Shown here: positions 1 through 5,516 of the stretch, in pieces
How the letters are laid out: every line of letters starts with the position of its first letter
Position numbering within the stretch: position 1 is the first letter of the stretch
DNA from: Anaerolineales bacterium
GTDB taxonomy: Bacteria; Chloroflexota; Anaerolineae; Anaerolineales; Villigracilaceae
DNA: 7,751 nt
NCBI GenBank assembly: GCA_017882065.1
Contig: JADGQD010000091.1
Coordinates: forward strand, 1 to 7,751
Direction: 5' to 3'
Position numbers and translations under genes: made by a program
Notes under the pieces: model-generated
What the model was told of the DNA's origin: nothing
Databases searched by the model: none
The model's input: the letters and a program-made list of their open reading frames with translations, nothing else

Positions 1-1664
1 AGCGCAAGCAGGCGGAAGAGGAGATCCGCAGCCGCCTGGCCGAACTTGAATCACTGTCACAGGTGAGCGACTCCTTGACGAGTGCCATTGACCTGCAACC
101 TCTTCTTGAGAATATCCTGGCGGGCGCAAGAAATGCGATCCCCGCAGCCGAAAAAGGGACTATTCTCCTGACGGAACCGGACGGTGGACTCCGCCTGCAG
201 GCCGTGTCTGGTTATACTGATCCCCGTTTACTGGGCTTGGTTCTCCCTAATCAAAAAGGATATGCTGCTCGCGTTGCCCGCGAGCGGATACCCATCAAAA
301 TTGATGACGCCCAAACCGGGTATGAGGTCCCCTTTAACGACAAGATTGAAGAGATTGAGGCAGTGCAGAGTGGAATCGCAGCTCCCTTGATCGTCAAAGG
401 GAAAGTGATTGGCGTCATTTCCCTTGACAACGCTTCACGAAAAGCCGCATTTACTGAATCCGAATTGCGTCTGCTGGTTACTTTTGCATCCTCGGCTGCT
501 GTAGCCATTGAAAATGCGCGTCTTTTTTCAGAGACCCAGCAGCGTTTGAATCGTCTCTCTGCCCTGCATTCGATTGATGCCGCCATCGGCGCCAGCGTGG
601 ATACGAAAGTCACCCTGAACATTGTGCTGGAACACGTTATCACGGAATTAAAGGCGGATGCTGCAGCGGTGCTTTTGTTCAACCCGCTTACCATGATGCT
701 CGAATACGCCGCCGGGAGTGGCTTCCGCCTCCATGTCATCGAGGGATTACGCCTGCGGCTGGGAGAAGGGTTGGCCGGACAGTCCGTGCTGCAGCGCCGC
801 GCTATCCACATTGCCGACCTCCGGCAGGCTAGTGAGGTGGAGCAGCTGTTGGAGCCTCTCGTTTCTGGGTCCGCCTCGGCACCGTTGCAATATCTGGAGG
901 GAGAAAATTTTGTTGCCTACCATGCCATCCCCTTGATTGCCAAGGGACAGGTGCAGGGTGTGCTCGAAATCTTCCGGCGCGCTCCCATGCCGGTGGACCA
1001 GGAATGGATTAACTTCTTTGAGATGCTGGCCGGGCAAACCGCGCTTGCCATTGATAATGGCCGTCTGTTTGAGAACCTGCAACATTCCAACCTTGAACTG
1101 ACTCTGGCCTATGATGCCACCATTCAGGGTTGGTCCCAGGCCCTCGAGTTGCGCGATGAAGAGACCGAGGGCCATACCCGACGCGTCACCGAGTTGACCC
1201 TGCGCCTGATCCAGGCCATGGACCTCGAAGAAGTGGAAAAGGAACATGCCAGGCGTGGTGCCCTTTTACATGATATCGGCAAGATGGCCATTCCCGATAG
1301 TATCCTGCTTAAAGATGGTCCACTCAATGAACACGAGTGGGATGTGATGCGCCTGCACCCACAATATGCCTTTAATTTGCTGTCTCCGATAACCTATCTG
1401 GCTCCCGCGCTCCACATCCCCTATTGTCATCATGAAAAATGGGACGGCAGCGGCTACCCGCGTGGTTTGAAAGGCGAGGAGATCCCGGAGGTGGCACGTA
1501 TCTTCGCCATCGTGGATGTGTATGACGCTCTGACCTCCAACCGTCCGTACCGCCTGGCATGGACGCGTGAGAAGGCGATGGAATATATCCGCGAGCAATC
1601 CGGAATGCATTTCGACCCAAAGGTTGTGAATGCCTTTATGGACTTGATGGCTGGCGAGAAATGA
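1..1664 (+). CDS. GAF-GAF-HD-GYP signalling protein, cyclic-di-GMP phosphodiesterase type (5' partial)
   Basis: The frame is open from base 3 to the TGA at 1662-1664, so the true start lies upstream; the GTG at 63 is internal. Residues are counted from that GTG. A Glu/Arg/Leu-rich helix precedes it and looks like a signalling coiled-coil linker. GAF domain 1 covers about 10-155 and GAF domain 2 about 180-335, each ending in the usual A-I-E/D-N-x-R-L-F helix. The HD-GYP domain covers about 345-530. All metal and catalytic positions are visible: E367 and H371 (ExxxH), H403-D404 with K407 (HDIGK), H432, the H456-H457-E458 and GSGYP motif, and D485. The spacing fits three-metal HD-GYP enzymes that hydrolyse cyclic-di-GMP, so an active phosphodiesterase is likely. 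The GAF domains probably bind a small ligand or mediate dimerisation; the ligand cannot be told. Any further N-terminal sensor (PAS, GAF or response receiver) is outside the window. The neighbour is convergent, so no operon partner is visible. Confidence 0.95.
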   Translation, partial: RKQAEEEIRSRLAELESLSQVSDSLTSAIDLQPLLENILAGARNAIPAAEKGTILLTEPDGGLRLQAVSGYTDPRLLGLVLPNQKGYAARVARERIPIKIDDAQTGYEVPFNDKIEEIEAVQSGIAAPLIVKGKVIGVISLDNASRKAAFTESELRLLVTFASSAAVAIENARLFSETQQRLNRLSALHSIDAAIGASVDTKVTLNIVLEHVITELKADAAAVLLFNPLTMMLEYAAGSGFRLHVIEGLRLRLGEGLAGQSVLQRRAIHIADLRQASEVEQLLEPLVSGSASAPLQYLEGENFVAYHAIPLIAKGQVQGVLEIFRRAPMPVDQEWINFFEMLAGQTALAIDNGRLFENLQHSNLELTLAYDATIQGWSQALELRDEETEGHTRRVTELTLRLIQAMDLEEVEKEHARRGALLHDIGKMAIPDSILLKDGPLNEHEWDVMRLHPQYAFNLLSPITYLAPALHIPYCHHEKWDGSGYPRGLKGEEIPEVARIFAIVDVYDALTSNRPYRLAWTREKAMEYIREQSGMHFDPKVVNAFMDLMAGEK

Positions 1665-1687
1665 GGAGCAGAGGAGCAGAAAGCAGA
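1665..1687. repeat. Short GGAGCAGA tandem repeat
   Basis: Immediately after the HD-GYP stop codon there are two exact copies of GGAGCAGA (1665-1672 and 1673-1680), followed by a degenerate third unit AAGCAGA (1681-1687). It is a purine-rich low-complexity run in the spacer between two convergent genes, with no sign of function. Confidence 0.6.
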
Positions 1688-1707
1688 AGGCAGCGATAAG
1701 ACTGCCT
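1688..1707. terminator. Possible weak bidirectional terminator hairpin
   Basis: AGGCAG (1688-1693) pairs perfectly with CTGCCT (1702-1707) across an 8-nt loop, in the 55-nt gap between two convergent genes. There is no U run on the plus-strand side. On the minus-strand side the following bases are only moderately T-rich (TCTGCTTTCTGC). The position is right for a terminator serving both genes, but the 6-bp stem is short, so the call is tentative. Confidence 0.35.
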
Positions 1708-1719
1708 CCTCGGTGAATT

Positions 1720-2446
1720 CTACATTCTTTCCACCATCAGCGCACCGGTAGCGTTTCCGTCTTCCAGTTGCATGTACACTGCTATGATGTTATCTTCCAT
1801 CAATTCCTTCAACCGCCGCCGTTCCAGCCCCACCGGGTTGAGCGGATTAAAAACGACCGGCTTTCCTACCACCAGCTGGCCCGTCGAGTGAACCACCACC
1901 GGGTAGAACCCCAGGCGTTCGCCGGTCTCCGCGTAGTACATCTCTCCCAGCCGGGCAAAACTGTGCTGGAAAGGATGCATCTTAGTTACCGGGTCAGTTG
2001 GCAGGCGGTTATCCTCCGGGAAGACCAGTACGAACTTTCCTTCCCGCAGGACACCCATACTTATCTCCAGGGTCTCGCGCATCCGCTCGTAATCGCCGCG
2101 GTAGACCGGAATGCAACCGAGAGAATAAAAAAAACGGTACGCTGATCCTGCAGAGTGCCCGGGCCACCCACCGGCTCACCGGGGGTTTGAAATGCAATTG
2201 TCTTTCCACGAAATCAGCCTGCAGCCAGAGAGGTGCCAGGCCTTTATCCATCATGTCCGCGATCACCCAGGGATGGACCCGCATCGGAATCGAACAGGCT
2301 GTCGCAATCGGGCCGGTGGCATCCAGGTGGTTGGCAATGAAAACTGCTGGTCCGCGCCGGGGCAGGTTTTCCTCCCCGATCAGTTCCCCACGCCACAGGA
2401 ATAAATCCAGCACTCCCACGAGGAATTGATACAACCCATCTTTCAT
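1720..2446 (-). pseudogene. PlsC-like acyltransferase (1-acylglycerol-3-phosphate acyltransferase family), frameshifted
   Basis: Two overlapping minus-strand frames make one protein. The N-terminal part runs from ATG 2446 and alone would end after 145 aa at 2009. The C-terminal part is open to the TAG at 1720-1722; its first ATG is at 2082. They join at a run of eight T on the coding strand (2134-2127). Reading seven T there gives a continuous 241-aa product, a normal size for small PlsC-type enzymes that move acyl groups onto lysophospholipids at the inner membrane. The corrected protein has a hydrophobic N-terminus, an A-N-H-L-D-A-T-G block at the HX4D position (H40, but G45 where Asp is expected) and F-P-E-D-N-R (142-147) at the FPEGTR position. 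Substrate is therefore uncertain. The start lies 7 nt after the yifB stop, implying translational coupling. The break could be a real mutation, programmed slippage or a homopolymer sequencing error; conservation on both sides of it argues against old decay. Confidence 0.8.
2127..2134 (-). other. T8 homopolymer at the acyltransferase frame junction
   Basis: Eight T on the coding strand follow the P104 codon. With eight T the frame goes F-F-L-F-S-R and ends out of family. With seven it reads F-F-Y-S-L-G-C-I-P-V-Y-R-G, which looks like the helix and strand usually found between the two PlsC motifs. The shift therefore maps to this run, or within a few bases of it. Confidence 0.8.
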
Positions 2447-2453
2447 AGCTCAT

Positions 2454-3995
2454 CTAAAGCATGTTCAATCGTGGCCGATATTGCAGCGCCTCCGCCAGGT
2501 GCGCCGGAACAATGTCCCCACTCCCGGCCAGATCCGCAATCGTGCGCGCCAGTTTCAGCACCCGATGATACGCCCGCGCCGATAGCTGCAACTGGTTCAT
2601 GGCCGTTTTCATCAGGGTTTGACCGGTCTCGTCCAGCGCGCAGAACTTGCGTACATCCGCGATGCGCATGTCGGCATTGCATGTAGGGGCGGACGGCTGT
2701 CCGCCCGATTCATCCGTGCGAAACCGTACTCGCTGTCGCTGACGGGCGACTTCGACCCGTTCCCGCACCGTGGCGGATGACTCTCCCAGCCGGTCACTGC
2801 TCAGCTTTTCGTACTCGACGCGCGGCACCTCCACGTGGATGTCAATCCGGTCCAGCAGCGGACCCGAAATGCGCTTCTGGTACTTGGTCACCACCATAGA
2901 GGAACAGGTGCAGGGCCTCACCGGGTCGCCGTAATAACCGCACGGACAGGGATTCATCGCGCCAACCAGTTGGAAACTGGCCGGGAAAGTCAGCGAGCCT
3001 TGCGCCCGGCTAATGGTCACCACCTTGTCCTCCAGCGGCTGGCGCAGCACTTCCAGCACGCGCATCCCGAATTCGGGCAGTTCGTCCAGAAATAGAACAC
3101 CGTGATGGGCCAGCGAGATTTCCCCCGGATGTGGCCAGTTACCGCCGCCCACCAATCCAGCGTGACTGATGGTGTGGTGCGGGGCGCGGAACGGACGGTT
3201 GCGCAGCAGCGGCGTTTCGGGCGGGAGTTGGTCGGCCACCGAGTAGATGCGGGTCACGTCCAACGCCTCGTCAATGGACATCTTCGGCAGGATGCCTGGC
3301 AGAGCGCGTGCCAGCAGGGTCTTGCCCGACCCGGGCGGACCCATCATCAGCACGTTATGCCCTCCGGCGGCGGCCACTTCGAGGGCTCGCTTGACGTGTT
3401 CCTGACCCTTGACTTCGCCGAAATCGGTCGGCGGGAAAAGCGGGGCGTCTTCCACTTCGAGGCGGGTGTAGGCCGGGACGGGCTTGCGTCCCGTCAGGTG
3501 GTTGTAAAGCACACCCAGTGAAGAAACGGGGATGACTTCCAGATCGGGGATCAGGGCGGCTTCGGCGGCATCCGCCTCCGGTACCACAATTCGCTTGAAT
3601 CCGGCCTGACGGGCGGTGGCGGCCATCGGCAGCACCCCGCGGGCGTGGCGGACGGTCCCATCCAGCGAGAGTTCCCCCACCACCATCGTCCCTTCGGCGG
3701 CTTCGGGCGGCAACATGCCGGCGAAAATAAGCACACCCAGGGCGATGGGCAGGTCGTAGGCCGGGCCTTCCTTGCGGACCGAGGCCGGGGCCAGGTTGAC
3801 CACCAGCCGTTTGCGCGGAAAGGGCACCCCGGCGTTGCGAACTGCCGCCTGGACCCGTTCGCGGCTCTCTTGGATGGCCGCGTCCGGCAGGCCGACGATG
3901 GTCATGCCGGGGAAGCCGGAGGTGTAATCCACTTCCACTTCGACCACCACCCCGTCCAGGCCGATCATAGCACAGGAATAGACACGCGCGAGCAT
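2454..3995 (-). CDS. yifB: YifB/ComM family Mg-chelatase-like AAA+ ATPase
   Basis: The 513-aa product has the usual length for the YifB/ComM family. ComM is a hexameric helicase-like AAA+ motor that promotes branch migration during natural transformation in some bacteria; a role here is inferred from family. The N-terminal ChlI-like domain covers about 1-170 (I-V-G-L-P-D-A-A at 33-40). The AAA+ core has Walker A G219-PPGSGKT-226, Walker B GVLFLDE (299-305), sensor region G-A-M-N-P-C (345-350) and a conserved Arg in LLDRID (R383). Cysteines C350, C352, C362 and C364 form a CPC...CTC cluster typical of the family that could bind metal. The C-terminal Mg-chelatase helical domain covers about 445-510 (T-I-A-D-L-A-G-S). 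ATG 3995 gives the family-typical start M-L-A-R-V-Y-S-C and sits directly after a promoter with no room for an RBS. Residues 430-438 (S-G-G-Q-P-S-A-P-T) are encoded by a palindromic repeat in a variable loop. First gene of a two-gene operon. Confidence 0.96.
   Translation of the reverse strand: MLARVYSCAMIGLDGVVVEVEVDYTSGFPGMTIVGLPDAAIQESRERVQAAVRNAGVPFPRKRLVVNLAPASVRKEGPAYDLPIALGVLIFAGMLPPEAAEGTMVVGELSLDGTVRHARGVLPMAATARQAGFKRIVVPEADAAEAALIPDLEVIPVSSLGVLYNHLTGRKPVPAYTRLEVEDAPLFPPTDFGEVKGQEHVKRALEVAAAGGHNVLMMGPPGSGKTLLARALPGILPKMSIDEALDVTRIYSVADQLPPETPLLRNRPFRAPHHTISHAGLVGGGNWPHPGEISLAHHGVLFLDELPEFGMRVLEVLRQPLEDKVVTISRAQGSLTFPASFQLVGAMNPCPCGYYGDPVRPCTCSSMVVTKYQKRISGPLLDRIDIHVEVPRVEYEKLSSDRLGESSATVRERVEVARQRQRVRFRTDESGGQPSAPTCNADMRIADVRKFCALDETGQTLMKTAMNQLQLSARAYHRVLKLARTIADLAGSGDIVPAHLAEALQYRPRLNML
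2683..2706. repeat. REP-like palindromic element inside yifB
   Basis: GGGCGGAC (2687-2694) and GTCCGCCC (2699-2706) form a perfect 8-bp stem with a 4-nt GGCT loop, preceded by TGTAG. The form TGTAGGGGC plus a GC-rich palindrome resembles small dispersed repeats common between genes in several bacterial phyla; that family link is from memory. Here it lies within an open reading frame and is read as S430 to T438 of YifB without breaking the frame. Confidence 0.6.
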
Positions 3996-4001
3996 AGACA
4001 G

Positions 4002-4030
4002 AGTATAGATAAGAATGGGAGTAAAGTCAA
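4002..4030 (-). promoter_or_regulatory. Sigma-70 type promoter for yifB, predicted leaderless
   Basis: On the minus strand a -35 box TTGACT (4030-4025) is separated by exactly 17 nt from a -10 box TATACT (4007-4002), 5/6 matches in each. Six bases (CTGTCT) then precede the yifB ATG at 3995. With the -10 ending at position -7, +1 falls at 3995, the A of the ATG. No Shine-Dalgarno-like sequence is present. Confidence 0.75.
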
Positions 4031-4035
4031 CTGAC

Positions 4036-4073
4036 GAAAAACAGCCTATCTGCGTTACCTTCGCAGGATAGGC
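4036..4073 (-). terminator. Intrinsic terminator downstream of the P1 peptidase gene
   Basis: Read on the minus strand, GCCTATCCTGCG (4073-4062) pairs with CGCAGATAGGC (4054-4044), giving 11 base pairs with a single bulged C around a 7-nt loop. TGTTTTTC (4043-4036) follows. This is a good rho-independent terminator for transcripts from the permease, small-protein and peptidase genes. It ends 5 nt before the -35 box of yifB and so separates the two minus-strand units. Confidence 0.7.
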
Positions 4074-4268
4074 GGATGTGGAGCAAAATCTTTAAATGGA
4101 GCGTGGAAAACTCGGATGCGGCGGATTTGTGCAGATTTACTGCTTCTTGCATAAATACGGGAACTTTGATGATCAAAATATAGGGAATTACAGCAATTTG
4201 GTTCATATCTTAGTGAAGTACCCTGTAGTTGCGTTGTTGCTGTGTGATAGTAACCTCTAAGGTGACTT
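4074..4268. other. AT-rich intergenic stretch without a convincing gene
   Basis: This 195-nt stretch lies between the peptidase stop and the terminator hairpin. It is clearly more AT-rich than its neighbours: 33% GC at 4141-4200 and 40% at 4201-4260, against about 72% in yifB at 3781-3840. It has a 54-codon plus-strand open frame (ATG 4096, TAA 4258-4260) with no close RBS and no recognisable product, plausibly chance. It probably forms the long 3' untranslated part of the peptidase transcript before the terminator. Confidence 0.5.
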
Positions 4269-5261
4269 CTACATACTTATAGTTGGCAACCCTCCCGCCG
4301 GTTTTGCCGCCTGCACCGCTCTCACAATCGCCTGCGCCAGTACTTCGGCGGCATACGCCCCCACGGTGCTCACGTCGGCTTTCTTCTGACCGGTGGCGAG
4401 GGCGAAAATCGTGTCGCCGTCCAGCATGGTATGCGCCGGGCGAACTGCGCGTGCCAGCCCGTCGTGCGCCATTTGGGCTACTTTGGTGGCCTGTGCCTTG
4501 TCGAATCTGGCGTTGGTCGCCACCACCGCGATGACGGTGTTACCGCCGGTGGCTAGACTTAAAATAGTCCTCCCGGCAAGAGTCTGCATCACCTTCAGCG
4601 TATCGGCGAATGGACCTGAACCACCTAATTTCAACGGGCCAAGTTTGGCAGGCCGCGCCCCGGCGATGATCTGGCCCGTCGCCGGATCCAGCACGTCGCC
4701 GAAGGCGTTGACCGCCACAATCGCGCCGACCACCACTCCTCCGCCGATCTCGATGCTGGCGGTGCCGAGGCCGGATTTCATTGCCCCGGCCATTCCGAAG
4801 ATTTTGCCCAGCGTAGCCCCGGTCCCCGCGCCCACGTTGCCCTCGGCCACCGGTCCAGCTTGCGCGGTGGAAACGGCAGCATAACCCATTTCCGGGTCCG
4901 GGTGGCGGGCGGATTTGCCCAGGCCCAGGTCAAAGAGGATTGCCGCCGGGACGATCGGGACGCGCGAGGCACCCAGTCCATAGCCAATTTTCTGCTCGGC
5001 CAGGTATTTCATCACGCCTGAAGCCGCATCCAACCCGAAGGCCGACCCGCCTGCCAGCACCACTGCGTGCACTTTGTCCACCAGGTTAATCGGGTTCAGC
5101 AAGTCGGTCTCACGCGTGCCGGGGGCGCTGCCGCGCACGTCCACCCCGCCGACCGCCCCCTTGCGGCAGAGAATGACTGTGCAGCCGGTGAGGGCCTCTT
5201 CATCCTGGGCTTGGCCGACTTCAATCCCCGGGATGTCGGTAATGGCATTGTTGCGCTTCAT
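4269..5261 (-). CDS. P1 family (S58, DmpA/NylC-like) self-cleaving peptidase/amidase
   Basis: The 330-aa product belongs to the P1/S58 family, N-terminal nucleophile hydrolases that cut themselves into two chains. Members include D-aminopeptidase DmpA, beta-aminopeptidases and the nylon-oligomer hydrolase NylC. Visible marks are the start I-T-D-I-P-G-I-E-V-G (7-16), V-D-V-R-G-S-A-P-G-T-R-E (40-51), A-V-V-L-A-G-G-S-A-F-G-L-D (66-78), a Gly-rich block 141-152, and the C-terminal A-H-D-G-L-A-R-A and L-D-G-D-T-I-F-A-L-A-T-G (280-291). The likely cleavage site is N241/T242 in G-G-N-T-V-I-A, making T242 the nucleophile as in NylC-type enzymes; this is inferred from motif position. There is no signal peptide, so it is probably cytoplasmic. 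The substrate cannot be told. The ATG lies 4 nt after the stop of the 60-aa gene and has only a weak RBS, so translation is probably coupled to that gene. Confidence 0.93.
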   Translation of the reverse strand: MKRNNAITDIPGIEVGQAQDEEALTGCTVILCRKGAVGGVDVRGSAPGTRETDLLNPINLVDKVHAVVLAGGSAFGLDAASGVMKYLAEQKIGYGLGASRVPIVPAAILFDLGLGKSARHPDPEMGYAAVSTAQAGPVAEGNVGAGTGATLGKIFGMAGAMKSGLGTASIEIGGGVVVGAIVAVNAFGDVLDPATGQIIAGARPAKLGPLKLGGSGPFADTLKVMQTLAGRTILSLATGGNTVIAVVATNARFDKAQATKVAQMAHDGLARAVRPAHTMLDGDTIFALATGQKKADVSTVGAYAAEVLAQAIVRAVQAAKPAGGLPTISM

Positions 5262-5265
5262 GGGT

Positions 5266-5448
5266 TTACTTAAGGCTGTGGATCAATTCAAGGAATTCAT
5301 CCCATTCTTCTTTGAAAAAGTGCAGGGTGACGTTGTTGAGTTCCAGATGATAAGTGGTTTCACCATCGGGTTCATCGGCTTTCCAGGCCAGGTAGCTTTC
5401 GGTCTCGGCCAGGGTTTCGGTCTTGGGTTCGGGGGCAGTCTTGGGCAT
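5266..5448 (-). CDS. Small acidic protein of unknown function (60 aa)
   Basis: I do not recognise this family. The start at ATG 5448 was chosen because AGGAGA (5460-5455) lies 6 nt upstream and a TATAAT -10 box precedes it; the frame stays open further upstream into the permease gene, but that extension has no RBS and would overlap it. The product starts with a Pro/Glu/Thr-rich, probably disordered stretch (1-15). An acidic region follows, then a pattern that could form strand-strand-helix: Y-H-L-E-L at 33-37, T-L-H-F-F at 41-45, and a helix K-E-E-W-D-E-F-L-E-L-I at 46-56. It is soluble, with no membrane segment or cysteine. The stop is 4 nt before the P1 peptidase start, so the two are probably co-transcribed and translationally coupled. 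A partner or regulator role is possible but not shown. Confidence 0.8.
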   Translation of the reverse strand: MPKTAPEPKTETLAETESYLAWKADEPDGETTYHLELNNVTLHFFKEEWDEFLELIHSLK

Positions 5449-5454
5449 ATAAAA

Positions 5455-5479
5455 TCTCCTTTTCGATATTCTCATTATA
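5455..5479 (-). promoter_or_regulatory. Promoter -10 box and strong RBS for the small protein-peptidase pair
   Basis: On the minus strand a perfect TATAAT (5479-5474) is followed by AGGAGA (5460-5455), 6 nt before ATG 5448. The predicted +1 near 5467 gives a leader of about 19 nt. No good -35 box is seen; the hexamer at 17-nt spacing is GTGCAA. The -10 box lies 37 nt or more beyond the permease stop, so the pair can be expressed apart from the permease. Confidence 0.55.
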
Positions 5480-5516
5480 CGAACTTCTTGACGAAATTGC
5501 ACATCAAAAAACGAAG

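Noticed and set aside
63..65. GTG at 63 as the start of the GAF-HD-GYP gene.
   Set aside because: The frame is open upstream to base 3 and encodes a coiled-coil linker typical of the middle of such proteins; no RBS precedes the GTG.
4096..4260. Plus-strand open frame of 54 codons in the AT-rich spacer.
   Set aside because: No RBS close to the ATG, no recognisable motif, antisense to the probable peptidase 3' region, and this length is easily open by chance. Kept only as part of the spacer description.
4393..4884. Long plus-strand open frame opposite the P1 peptidase.
   Set aside because: It is a shadow of a GC-rich, Ala/Gly-rich gene; the translation is low-complexity and has no start signal. 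Similar antisense frames over yifB, the permease, the HD-GYP gene and the lipoprotein gene (for example 7255-7707) were rejected for the same reason.
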